Shown here piece after piece: positions 11,751 to 23,574 of a DNA stretch of 64,000 nt (its first letter is position 1; every line of letters starts with the position of its first letter). Origin of the DNA: Gossypium raimondii (lineage: Eukaryota; Streptophyta; Magnoliopsida; Malvales; Malvaceae); contig NC_068567.1 in assembly GCF_025698545.1 (NCBI RefSeq), forward strand, positions 8,866,001 through 8,930,000. Reading direction: 5' to 3'. The notes under the pieces are model-generated. The model saw nothing but the letters and a program-made list of their open reading frames with translations, made no database searches and had not been told where the DNA came from. The position numbers were made by a program, and so were the translations under genes.

Positions 11751-12570
11751 TCTGCTCCACTGCTGCTTAGGGAGATAAGGTCTGTTGTTCTGTCTGCTCC
11801 ACTACTGCTTAGGGAGATAAGACTTAATGCGATCTGCTCCACTATTGCTTAGGGAGATAAGATCTGTAGTTTTGTCTGCTCCACTACTGCTTAGGGAGAT
11901 AAGACTTGATGCGATCTGCTCCACTACTGCTTAGGGAGATAAGATCTATGGCTTTGTCTGCTCTGCTACTGCTTAGGGAGATAAGACTTGATGTGATCTG
12001 ATCTATTACTGCTTAGGGAGATAAGATCTGTGGCTTTGTCCGCTCCGTTACTGCTTAAGGAGATAAGACTTGATGTGATCTGATCTACTACTGCTTAGGG
12101 AGATAAGATCTGCGGCTCTGTCTGCTCCACTACTACTTAGGGAGATAAGACTTGATGTGATCTGCTCCACTACTGCTTAGGGAGATAAGATCTGTGGCTT
12201 TGTCTGCTCCACTACTACTTAGGGAGATAATACTTGATGTGATCTGCTCCACTACTGCTTAGGGAGATAAGATCTGTGGCTTTGTCTGCTCCGCTACTGC
12301 TTAGGGAGATAAGACTTGATGCAATCTGCTCCACTACTGCTTAGGGAGATAAGATCTGTGGTTTTGTCCGCTCCGCTACTGCTTAGGGAGATAAGACTTG
12401 ATGTGATCTGCTCCACTACTTCATAGGGAGATAAGATCTGTAATCTTCAATCTATTTCACTGCTGCCCAGGGAGATAGAACTACTGACTTCAATGTACTC
12501 CACTGTAATCTCAGGGAGGTAAAATCCGCCATCTTCGACCTGCTCCACTACTGCTTAGGGAGATAAGGCT
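11751..12570 (-). repeat. Tandem array in the 3' untranslated region of the element
   Basis: About 20 copies of a unit of 40-42 bp with the core CTACTGCTTAGGGAGATAAG. Seventeen copies are clear and about three at the right end are degenerate. Two unit types alternate: one continues 'ACTTGATGTGAT' and the other 'ATCTGTGGCTTTGT'. The true period is therefore a dimer of about 82 bp. Variable tandem arrays between integrase and the 3' LTR are known from Ogre and related Tat elements and are a proposed source of satellite DNA. Confidence 0.9.
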
Positions 12571-13584
12571 GGAATCTTCGATCTGCTTCGCTGTTACTGC
12601 AGGAAGGCAAGATCTGCAATCTTCGGTCTGTTCTCTGGGGAACATGACCTGTAAAATCCAATTTATGGACCTATTTATGCCTAGTGTTTAGGATGACATG
12701 ATCAGAATAAATCAAATGCTCCTAACTAGATGTGTATGAACGATATTTGCATTGAATGATATTTGCATGAATGCAGAATGTCATGAGAATGATCTCTTTT
12801 AATGTTTGGGTTGTCATTGCTCAATGTTTATCAAGGCTTTATCGCTGATGCGTCACTGTGCCTTCTTATTCAGCTAGTAACTTTGACAGCAAATCCAAAG
12901 AAATAGTCGTAATTCAGACCATTCTTTCTCAAATGTCCCTAACCCTTAAGTTGGTCAATTCTAAACAATAGTCCTGTTTTGGGTCCTCGTACTATTTAGA
13001 AATTTCAGAGTAATATGCAGGACTTGTTCTGCTCGAATATTGTCAACCTAGTAATCGTTATTTCAATAAAAATGCTTGAATAAGATTACCAAAATAAACG
13101 AGATGAAATTTTGTTAAGAGCAAAACTCTAAACAAATAAATCAATCAAGATAACAAATTTTGTTGAGATACGAAATGAATAAGATGAAAAGATTGTCACA
13201 ATGGATAAAAATGGAAATTAATTGAGAGCAAAGTTCTAAATGAACAAATTAATCAAGATAGAGATTTTGCTAAGATACAAAAACAAATGAGATGAAAACA
13301 GGTGCCCCAGATATCGCAGCGTGAGCTTCTTTGCCTTAAACTTCTTGAAGACCCTTTTGAACTTGATATGTGTTTAGAAGTCTTGAAAGACTTTGTTGAT
13401 GCCCCAAGATGTAGCATCTCTCCTCTTATTATCTTGGAGATGATAAGATTATCGTATGCCTCGTATTTGATCAAAAAATTGAACTGCCCATTCCTGGGTT
13501 TTCAATTCAATACCCATTTGGTCTCAAGGCGCCCTTTGCGGGTTTTCGCCTTGGCCTCTCCTTCTTCCTCTTTTTTTTGTTTTT
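12571..13584 (-). other. Untranslated region between integrase and the tandem array
   Basis: Part of the retrotransposon's 3' non-coding region. It contains AT-rich sequence with two related copies of a segment like 'GAGCAAA(A/G)(C/T)TCTAAA...AAAT(A/C)AATCAAGATA' (about 13117-13160 and 13222-13265). No coding frame on the minus strand is recognised. Confidence 0.5.
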
Positions 13585-16500
13585 TTAGGCAAAGTACATC
13601 TTCACTGAATCCGAATTCATGGGATTGGCCAAGCTTTTTCCATCCATTTCAGTTAAAATTAATGCTCCTCCAGAAAAAGCCTTCTTCACCACATAAGGTC
13701 CCTCCCAGTTTGGCATCCACTTTCCTCTGAAGTCTTTTTGTATGGGAAGGATCCTCTTCAGTACCAAGTCCCCTTCATGGAAGTTCCTAGGATAAACTTT
13801 CTTATCGTAAGCTCGTATCATTCGTTTCTGGTACATTTGACCATGGCGGATAGCTCTTAACATCTTTTTTTCAATCAAGTTTAGCTGATCGTATCGGGAT
13901 TGGACCCATTCCGCTTCGTCTAACTTTAGTTCTGACAAAACTCGGAGAGAAGGAATTTCAACCTCAATTGGTAACACTGCCTCCATTCCATAAACCAAAG
14001 AGAATGGTGTTGCCCGGTAGAAGTCCTGACGGACGTTCGATAAGCATAGAGAGCGAATGGTAACTTCTCGTGCCAATCTCTATAGGTCTCAGTCATCTTC
14101 TCCACAATCCTTTTGATATTTTTATTGGCTGCCTCCACCGCGCCGTTCATCTTCGGACGATATGGCGATGAGTTGTGGTGCTTGATCTTGAATTGACCGC
14201 AAACCTCTGCTATCGTGCTATTGTTCAAGTTCAATGCGTTGTCAGATATAATCCTTTCGAGCATTCCATATCGACATATGATTTCTTTCTTTAAAAACTT
14301 GCTGACGGCTGCCTTTGTGACGTTGGCGTAAGAAGTAGCCTCTACCCACTTAGTAAAGTAGTCAATCATTACAAAAAGGAAACGATGTCCGTTTGAAGCC
14401 TTTGGCAATATCGGCCCAATGACGTCCATGCCCCACATGGAGAAAGGCCATGGGGAAGTCATGACGTGAAGAGGTGAGGGAGGTACATGAATTTTGTCTC
14501 CGTAAATCTGGCATTTATGGCACTTCTTAGCATATTTGATGCAGTCTCCTTCCATGGTAGACCAGTAATATCCGAATTTCATGATTTGTCTGGCCATTGT
14601 GAAACCGTTAGCGTGTGTTCCACAAATACCATCATGGACTTCTTCCAAGATCTGTTTGGCCTCCACAGCGTCCACACATCTTAACAGCACCTGATCCTTT
14701 CCTCTTTTGTACAGGATCTCTCCATCTGAGACGTAGTCACTAGCCAGCCTCCTCAACGTTCTCTTGTCATTCTCAGTTGCTTGGTTTGGGTATTCGCGAT
14801 TTTTCACGTATCGCAATATGTCCTGATACCAAGGGTTGTCGTCTTTTTCCTCTTCCTCGTCAACGTTACAACAGCGGGCTGGAGCATCATAAATGCTCAT
14901 TTGGATAGGCTTCACATCCTCTTGTTTATTTACTTTCATCATGGAAGCCAATGTAGCCAAAGCATCGGCCATTTGATTCTCATCTCGCGGGAGGTAACAG
15001 AAAGTGATATCATCAAATTCCTCAATCAATTCGAGAACCAGCTTTCTGTAACTGATCAATTTGGGATCCCTTGTCTCCCATTCGCCTTTGAGCTGATAGG
15101 TTACTAGTGCGGAAACTCCATACACCTCTAGTACTTTGATTTTACGTTCGATAGCTGCACGGATACCCATAATGCACGCTTCGTACTCTGCCATGTTATT
15201 TGTGCAATCAAAGTCTAATTTGCTGGTGAATGGATAATAATCTCCGTTCGGGGATATCAAGACTGCCCCAATTTCGTTGCCTACGGCGTTTGAAGCTCCG
15301 TCGAAGTTTAATTTCCAAACATCGCCTTTTTGGTTATCATCTTCGGCGGTTGCTACATACATCAGATCCTCATTTGGAAAATCAAAGCTCAAAGGCTCAT
15401 AATCTTCTAAAGCTCTGGTAGCCAAAAAATCCGCTATTGCACTTCCTTTTATAGCCTTTTGACTCACATAAACTATGTCAAATTCAGACAGTAGAATTTG
15501 CCATCGGGCCATCCTTCCATTTAGAGCAGTCGATTCCATCATGTATTTCAGAGGGTCCAACTTTGAGATTAACCAAGTCGTATGGTATAACATGTATTGC
15601 CTCAATCTCCGAGTAGTCCAGACCAAGACGCAGCATAATTTTTCAATTGGCGAGTATCTCGTTTCACATTCAGTGAACTTCTTGCTGAGATAGTAGATTG
15701 CTCTTTCTTTTCGTCCTGACTCATCATGTTGGCCGAGCACACACCCCATAGAATTTTTGAATACTGTCAAGTATAGTATCAGTGGCTTGTCCGGGCATGG
15801 TGGCATTAGTACTGGGGCATTGGACAGGTAATGTTTAAATTTTTTAAAAGTTTTCTGGCACTCCTCGTCCCATACACCTGGATTATGTTTCCTAAAAAGA
15901 CGGAGGATAGGGTCACATTTCTCAGTTAACTGTGAAATGAATCGAGCGATGTAATTTAGTCTTCCCAGAAAACCTCGAACTTCTTTTTGAGTACTTGACG
16001 GAGGTAATTCTTGTATGGCTTTAACTTTGTCTTGGTCAATTTCAATTCCCCTTTCACTGACTAAGAATCCTAACAACTTTCCTGATCTAGCCCCGAAAGT
16101 ACACTTGGCTGGGTTAAGTTTTAGCTGGAATTTCCTTAATCTTAGGAATAGTTTTCTCAAAACTTGCACATGCTCTTTTCAGTTCTGGACTTCGCAATCA
16201 TATCGTCAACGTAGACTTCAATCTCTTTGTGCATCATGTCGTGGACTAGGGTTACCATGGCTCTTTGATAAGTTGCCCCGGCGTTTTTCAATCCAAATGG
16301 AATCACCTTATAACAAAACGTTCCCCACATAGTTATGAATGTAGTCTTTTCCATGTCTTCAGAATGCATTTTTATCTGGTTGTATCTTGAGAAGCCGTCC
16401 ATGAAGGAGAAAAGTAAGTATCCAGCCGTGTTGTCTACCAAGGTATCGATATGAGGCAGTGGGAAATTATCCTTTGGGCTGGCTTTGTTCAAGTCTCTGT

Positions 16501-17039
16501 AGTCTACACACATTCGCACATTCCCATCTTTCTTAGGAACAGGGACTATATTGGCAACCCATTCTGAATACTTGACCACCTGTAAGAAACCAGCATCAAA
16601 TTGCTTCTTAACTTCTTCCTTTATTTTTAGCAAGACATCAGGCCTCATCCTTCGGAGCTTTTGTTGAATTGGCCTACATTCTTCCTTTATAGGCAGTCGG
16701 TGTACCACGAAATCAGTACTTAACCCAGGCATATCTTGATAGGACCATGCGAAGACATCTTTAAACTCTTGAAGCAACTCAACGAGGTCTCGCCTTGTTT
16801 CCTCGGTAATACCAGCGCCAATCTTTACACTCCTTCCCTCTTCTAATATCACGACTTCTACTGATTCCTCATAGGGCAGGATTTGTTTTTCTTCTTCCTC
16901 TACCATTCTTAACAAATTCGGAGATAAAACGTTGTCTTGGTCATCTTCAAAATCTTGAGGATCATCCACACTCATGTCTCGTTCAAATAGGAACTCAGAG
17001 TTAGTAACAGCGTCGCTCGTCTCGTTGATATCTGAAGAC
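13585..17039 (-). pseudogene. Retrotransposon pol: RT, RNase H, second RNase H, integrase (broken)
   Basis: The second exon of the gag-pol region. In order: RT with 'VPKKDGNVRMCVDYRDLN' and the active-site YVDD (about 16195); the Ty3/Gypsy RNase H with tether; an additional RNase H-like domain with 'LNFDGASNA', 'NNMAEYEA' and 'RDENQMADALA' (about 14930-15330); then integrase with the HHCC zinc finger ('HDGICGTHANG...CHKCQ') and catalytic D, D and E in 'GMDVIGP', 'ISDNA' and 'GAVEAANKN'; then a C-terminal region ending 'SVKMYFA' and TAA. The second RNase H marks the Tat lineage. Frameshifts near 16165 and near 14030 split it into three frames, so this copy is inactive. Stops elsewhere are few, so it is not very old. 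Confidence 0.93.
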
Positions 17040-17252
17040 CTGTTATTGGGACAAAAGGAGGCCCAAATAAAAGAATCTAAGAATACTTATATGCGTAGTA
17101 TGATTATAAATGGAATGAAAAGAATGAAAGAATATTTGCTCAATGTGAGACTGAATGATAAGTTTTCATTGAAATTAGATTTTAGGCATGTGCCTTTTAC
17201 AAAAGACTCTTATTACCCCCAGGCTTAGGGCAACAAGTGTTCTGAATATTAC
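17040..17252 (-). other. Probable intron between protease and RT of the element
   Basis: On the minus strand the frame before it runs into TAA at once (17249-17251), and the frame after it has no ATG of its own at the junction. A donor TTCAGA|GTAATA (intron starts at 17252) and an acceptor with a pyrimidine-rich tract, CAATAACAG|GTCTTC (intron ends at 17040), define a 213 bp intron. Its removal joins the two frames in phase and gives a smooth acidic linker (…NSE-SSDIN…). Ogre elements are known to carry an intron at this position. Splicing here is predicted, not shown. Confidence 0.7.
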
Positions 17253-20200
17253 TCTGAATTAGTTCTAAATGTTACAGGGATCTCTTCTGCAGTCCAATTA
17301 TTCAGAACACTTCCAGGTTCGTAAGGGCGAATGCCCGATAAATTCCTTTCCATCCTTTCTTCCGCGGATATGGCATTGATGTCCAACCTTCCAGTCCTTC
17401 CTTCCGTAACTTCATTCTTTTCTTCGGGGTAGACAAATCCCCCTGAAACAAATGTCTTAGATATATGAGGAATGGTCATCGGTCCCCATTCGATTTCTAT
17501 CCCGCTCAAATGTGCTCTTCTTTTCTCCCATTTTTTCTCTAACTCCTTCTTCCTTTCCCTCGCGTCAGGCTTATACCCCAAACCACAACGGTCCTATTTG
17601 TTGACCAAGATCGGTACCTCAAACCGTCCCTGGAGGTATTTTCCAAGTCCTCTTCCAAGCAACGCTCCTCTTCCCATTGTTAGCTGTAAACTCATTGACG
17701 TAGTTTTGGATATCTTAGGCTCTGGAATTTTGCTCCCCTCGACGACAAATGTTTCATTTACGAATTCCAATGATTGAAATGAACATTCTATCGTTTCACT
17801 GTCGGCCTCTATATATGGCATGTCATCGGTGACTGATGCAATGATGTCTTCTTCGGTGCCTATATTTACCAATCGACCCTCTGTTACTAATTTTAACTTT
17901 TGGTGAAGTGATGATGGTACAGCCCCTGTAGAATGGATCCAAGGCCTCCCCAATAGGCAATTGTAAGATGGTTTAATATCCATACCAAAAAGTCCACCTC
18001 GTATATATTTGGACCAATCAATAGAGGTATCTCGATTCTTCCCATCACTTTTCTCTCAGTGCCATCGAATGCTCTCACTATATTTTAGCATGATTTCATG
18101 TGAGAACTGTCCACAGGTAGCCTGTTTAATATGGACAGGGGTAAAATATTCAGTGTCGATCCATTGTCAACGAGTACCCTCGGTAGTATACACCCCTTGC
18201 AACGGGCAGTGATGTGTAAGGCCTTGGTAGATCCCATACCACCTGGCGGGATCTCATCATCGTTGAAGAAGACGAAGTTGTCGGCATTTATATTGTTAAC
18301 CAGGTGATCCAACTTGTTCACTGAGATATCGCTAGCAACATAAGTCTCATTTAGCACTTTTATCAACGCATTACGGTGTATCTCTGAACTTAGAAGTAGC
18401 TCGAGTACTGAGATGCGAGCCGGTAGCTTATGCAGTTGTTCTACCACACTGTACTCGCTATGCTTCAAGAAATTTAAGAATTCTCTAGTCTCATTTTCAG
18501 TCACCGGTTTGTTAACAAGTGATTCAATTCTGGCCGTCTTTGTTTTATCTTGCTCAACCGCCAAGGCTTTTCCTTTTATAGGCTCCCCTTTTGTATTTTC
18601 CGGGTCATAGTATTTTCCGCTGCGTGTGTAGAAACCTACATCATTACCCTCCTCTGAAACATTTATCAGGTTCTCTGAGATTGTCATATTGTAGTCATAA
18701 CTCCAAGGAACCTTTTTGCTATCATTGTAAGGAAATGGTACAGGTTTTTGGATTATGACCCCTAGCGCCAGTTGTATTCCAGATCCTGTGTTTCTTGGCC
18801 TTGAAATAATCACTATTGGGTGATTTTGGGCTTTTCCCGTAAGTCCTTCCTCCGAGGCAAAAACTTCTCCCTCTTCTAGTCCATTGATCTCTTCATAAAA
18901 TTCTAGCTCTTTGTTGTTCATCAAATTTTGTACCATGGCCCTGAATTCAGTGCAGTTTTGAATGTCATGGTCCTCTTTAGCATGGAACTCGCAATATTTC
19001 TTTATTCCTTCGGGCCCTTCTTTTGATTCTTGCTTGATTAGACCTCCATTTATCATTTGTCTCCAAATCCATTTCAGTGGGGTATTCACATCTGCAATGT
19101 CATCTTTGATTCTCCTTCCCCCATTCTTAATTATTGCATTTACTCCCTTATCAGAAAGATTGAGTAACGGATTCCCTGCCACGTTTGGTCCCGATGGGTT
19201 ATCGAACTTTACGATCCCCATCTTAATAAATTTTTTCACCGCTTTCTTAAACGCAGTGCAGTTCTCAATTGAGTGCCCTGGTATCCCCGCATGGTATTCA
19301 CATTGGGCATTCATGTCATACCATTTAGGGTATGGAGGTTGCATGGGCTCTAGATAATGTGGAGATACTATGTGCGCATTGAATAGCTTCTGATACAGTT
19401 CCTTGTACGTTATTGGAATGGGCGTGAATTGAAGTCTCTCCGCGTTGGGCCTTGTGTTGGGCTCTTTCCTTGAGGGGCCCTGGTGACTAGTGGCTACCGT
19501 TCTTGGAGGGCCAACAGTAATCGGTTTTGAATAACTCTTACTATATATGCCTACGTTGTTTACCTTGCTTTCTTTTTTTCTCAAAGCTGGTCTTTTGGAG
19601 CTTTCCCCCACGTCTATTTTGCCGCTTCTTATTACATTTTCGATCATTTCCCTGGACATTACCATATCCGAGAAGCTCTTGGTAGTACTCCCCAACATGT
19701 GGTTGATGAATGGGCCTTTCAAAGTGTTAATAAACAGCATAGTGACCTCTTTTTCCAAAAGGGGTGGCTGGACTTGCATTGCCACTTCTCTCCATCTCTG
19801 GGCGTATTGTCTAAAGCTCTCATTAGGCCTTTTTTCCATATTCTATAATGTAATTCGATCGGGTGTTATGTCCGTCACGTGACTATATTGTCTCATGAAA
19901 GCTTGCGCCAAGTCTCTCCATGAACCAACTTTAGTACGACTTAGCTGGTTGTACCATTTAGCTGCAGACCCGATCAAACTATCCTGAAAGCAGTGGATTA
20001 ACAGTTGATCATTGTTGACTTATCCTGTCATTCTTCGACAGAACATAGTTATATGAGCTTCAGGACAACTAGTCCCGTTGTATCTTTCGAACTCCGACAT
20101 CTTGAACTTAGGCGGGAGCACTAAATCAGGAACCAAACTCAAATCTTTGGCGTCGACTCCACATTGGTAGTTGATGCTCTCCATGGCCCTAAATTTTTCC

Positions 20201-20631
20201 TCTAGCCATCTACACCGTTCTTCTAATTGTTTTGGCAGGTCCGTTTTCGCTTTCTCCATCTCTGCTATGTCATCGAGATCAGGGACCACAGGGTTGGTAG
20301 GGTTGTCCCCAGGGTTAGAACCTGAGCCTACTTGAAAATGCATTGGTACCGAGGCGCCGGCCCGATATTGAGGTCCAAGTGCTCCTTGTGGGCACATGTC
20401 TAGTTGTGCCTGGGTACTTGTCGGGGTAAAACCTAGAGGATAAACGAGATCCTCCTGATCAACCCCTGAATTAATTACAGGGCTCTTTCCTTTATCAGCC
20501 AATAATTGTGCCAGTTGACTCATAATTCTTTGGGATTCCAGCGCGTCCTGTTGGATTTTATCCAATCGTTCTTGCATCTTTTCCTGCATTTCTTTTTGTA
20601 TTTTTTCTAGCCTTTCTAACCTCTGATCCAT
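17253..20631 (-). pseudogene. Retrotransposon gag-protease (broken)
   Basis: The ATG at 20631 opens a frame with a basic coiled-coil N-terminus (repeated LEKIQKEMQEK-like words), followed by the gag core ('FRQYAQRWREVA', about 19800). Two Cys/His finger-like motifs follow, C-x2-H-x5-H-x4-C ('CEYHAGIPGHSIENC') and C-x2-H-x4-H-x4-C ('CEFHAKEDHDIQNC'). Then comes an aspartic protease with the active-site segment 'VLVDNGSTLNILP' (about 18140-18180) and 'LLGRPWIHS'. In-frame stops at 20020-20022, 19843-19845, 18085-18087 and 17594-17596, plus a single-base frameshift near 17983, disable it. The region ends at the predicted intron donor. Gag would form the particle and protease would cut the polyprotein. 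Confidence 0.9.
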
Positions 20632-20843
20632 TGCTTTTGTTTGACGTCGAGTACCGTAGTGATATTTGGTTGGAATTTTGTTGGTTTCCAGGGTAACTGT
20701 GACAATTTTGATTAATTAGGGCCTTTTTAATGAAACTTAATGCGTGTAATGCAAATGCATGAATGCAAAGGGAGGCATTGATTCTAATTCAATTTCATTA
20801 GAAGAACTCGATTTAGAAAACAAAATTCTTTACATAAAATGGA

Positions 20844-22935
20844 CTACATATACGGCATTGCCCTTATACTCAGAGACTTAACACTCCTAAGGAGCCGAGC
20901 TAACTCTCGACCTCGGCCTGATTCTGATTCATAACTTAAACTCAGCACATCAGCTTGAACTGCTAAGGTTTGCAGATGATCGGCTACTTCCCGTACTTGG
21001 GTAACAGCTTCTCCCATAATGTAATCTCTATTTCTAATCTGATTTTGGGCATGTTGGAGCTGCTCCTGGTACTGTTCGTTACGTCCTTCAAGAAGCTTCG
21101 CTCGCAGTTCAGAATTGTGCAATGCGCCCTCAAGCTCCTCTATCTTTACTTTCAGTTCTTCGATCTTATTTAAGCTCGCTCTTAACTCTATCACAGAGTT
21201 ACGACTACGGTGCAAATGAAGCGACTTTTCCAACTCTGCTACCCGGGCTTTTACTCTTGCTTCTTCATTCTGACATTCTGACAAGTTTTTCTCCAAAACG
21301 CTTTCTCGAACTAGGGCGTCTTGAAATTTCTTCTCCCACTGATCAGCTTTGGTCCTTTCTTCTTTGATCTCCTGTCGCCACTGCTCTGACGTTTTACCCA
21401 AACCGGCAGTTCTTATCGACAATCGCAGCTTCTTATAATTCGTTTTTAAACTATCTAAATCTTCCTCTACTTTGTTCTTCCCTTTCTTTAACTTTTCGGC
21501 TTCCAACTTGTGAATATCGACATCTAATCCCAAACGCATCTTTTCCTCCTCTAATTGCTCAATTTTCTTTCCCAGCTCCGAACTTCTCCTTTCAAAGTCT
21601 TGTTTAATGATCTCTAGTTCTGACGGAACCACTTGTAGATGCTCATCTATCGGTCGGACATCCTCTTGGCTTGACACGGGGATGTTATCGTTGATCCTTT
21701 TTTTTCCGCCACAAACTATACTTGGGAGTTGTCATTGGGTTTACAGCAAGTATCCTTATTCTGCGGATTTGGTTCCAAGCATTTGATATTTCACGAACCT
21801 TCTTCTTGTAATGATCTTCTTTGAAAAAAAATTCGCACTGAGCCAACCCTTGTGTTGCCGGTATGAATTGTCTAGATCTGTACTGCCTCGAGACTAGCAA
21901 AGGGGCGTATCCAATGGCTCCCCAAATTCCCAGCAGAGGAACCCAATCGAACTCTCCACATCGATACAAAATCTCATTAGGGATCATCCACGGGGCTCTC
22001 CACTCGACATCCTCCTCTCGAAGATTTTGGAGAATCAAGATCCACTTCTCTTCCGTGATATCGTCTCGTCTTGGCGTAGCCACTAATTCCTTTAACGGAG
22101 AATAGTTTTCGGAGAATACCCAATAGGAGATCTTCTTTACTTTCCAGAAGTGACTATGGAACCACACTAGCAACAATTGCGCGCATCCGATGAACCTTCT
22201 TTCACCCGCTCTTCAACATACATTTAGAGATTTGAAGGTTTCAGCCAAAATTACTGGGACCGGTGTGACCCTCTTGTCAAGCCTGTCAAACAAATCTGAA
22301 ACTGCTTCGTCCACGTGCCCCAATGCCTTGGGGAAAATGACCAAACCATAAATGCTCAAAGCGAAAATATCGACCCTTTTTCTCACATCCGGATGTGCCA
22401 AGATCAGATCTCGTAGATTTTTCCAAGGCATGCACTTGTTGTCTCTCTTTTGCTTAATCCAGGCTGCAACCCATTGCTCGCTCATTCCTGTAATACTCAT
22501 TAATTTCTTCAAAAATGTCGGGACATATGCTGCTTTCGAATAGACCCTATCAACTTGAATCCGCGGACATCGAAGCAAGGTCGCATATTCTTCTATTGTA
22601 GGTACCAAATCTACTTTCCCAAACGTGAAACAACTATAGGCAGGATTCCAATACTGCACGAGGGCTCGGAACAAGTGTTTGTCTACCTTTACGTCGAGTA
22701 GATAAGGCAAGTCACCATAGTTACTATAGAAGAGCTGTCTGATCTCATCACTCTACTGATCCCAAATTTCCTTTAATTCTTATAGGCTGTTTTGAGTTAC
22801 GCTGATTCGAGTGAATTCCCATAACTCTAACACGTATCTTTCCATGAGGCTATCACTCTTTTCTCGCTGAACTTTTTCGGACCAAACTCGGACGGCCGCA
22901 TTATCTTCCACTTTACCAAGAAACACCCTTTCCAT
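20844..22935 (-). pseudogene. Extra retrotransposon ORF1: DUF7745 domain plus coiled coil (broken)
   Basis: A third coding region upstream of gag, as in Ogre elements. The likely start is the ATG at 22935 ('MERVFLGKVEDNAAVRVW'). The globular part (22935-21700) has the DUF7745 features 'LFRALVQYWNPAYSCFTFG', 'EYATLLRCPRI' and 'FALSIYGLVIFPKALGHVDE', then 'QYRSRQFIPATQGLAQCEF'. It resembles plant mobile domain (PMD-like) proteins. The last 277 residues (21677-20844) are a long heptad-rich coiled coil. Breaks: a frame change and stop between about 22730 and 22785, a TGA at 22213-22215 (in a CpG context), and a frameshift in an A-run near 21700. The function of ORF1 is unknown; a role in chromatin targeting or particle assembly would be speculation. 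Confidence 0.8.
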
Positions 22936-23553
22936 GTTGAGCTCTCTATTTAAATACTGAACGCGAATCAACACCTCATTTATGATGAGAATGCCATGCA
23001 ATCACAATCAAGGTAAAAGCAAAGCAAGTCAGTATAATAAACAAAAATTCAAAGTATACAAGAGATAATAATTAAGGCTACTATTCAGGAAACTACTAGG
23101 GTTCGAGGTGATTCTTAGGGCTCACTACATGCAGTTCGGTTTTAAAGTAAGGGTACCTGAACCAGCAGATTCCTCGGTCCTCACCCATTATAGGCTCATA
23201 TAGACTGAGTTCAGTTCAGAGGAATACATTTCCCTATGGCTGCACGGAGATGAAAATCTCACGAAGACATAGGTACGGATGTATCCCGAAAGCGATCCAC
23301 TATCCTGCACGGAGGTGAAGACCTCATGAAGGACTAGTTTCTCACTCCCACTTAAAAGGTGTGACCTTCAGTCATGCAATGTAATGCAGCAGTATACCAA
23401 ACTTAAACTACCACAGTAATCAAATCACAATGATAAAAACCGAAATAAAGACGAATGAAATGCAACGAAAGGATCGTACATTTAAACCAAATTTTTTATT
23501 TTCGACAAGAAGATAAAAATAATCAACACGTGGCTTGACTCTCTTTTTAAACA
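22936..23553 (-). other. Untranslated leader of the element
   Basis: Lies between the PBS and ORF1. It contains two similar stretches around 'TGCACGGAG(A/G)TGAA(A/G)A(T/C)CTCA' (about 23240 and 23309), giving a weak internal repeat. I see no coding frame. Packaging signals may lie here, but none can be recognised. Confidence 0.5.
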
Positions 23554-23571
23554 TCCCCAGTGGAGTCGCCA
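23554..23571 (-). other. Primer binding site
   Basis: Minus-strand TGGCGACTCCACTGGGGA starts 3 nt after the end of the 5' LTR. It begins with TGG, the complement of the tRNA CCA end. A PBS of this type has been described for Ogre/Tat elements as matching a tRNA-Arg; I recall this and could not align it here. Confidence 0.75.
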
Positions 23572-23574
23572 AGC

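Noticed and set aside
11751..12570. Regularly spaced repeats that could suggest a CRISPR array
   Set aside because: The 'spacers' are themselves only two alternating sequences, the locus is in a plant retrotransposon and there are no cas genes. It is a tandem array.
13302..13730. 142 aa plus-strand frame
   Set aside because: Antisense shadow and 3' flank of the integrase C-terminus; composition follows the minus-strand coding pattern.
15230..15693. Plus-strand frames inside the pol region
   Set aside because: They are antisense to the second RNase H and RNase H coding sequence and resemble no protein.
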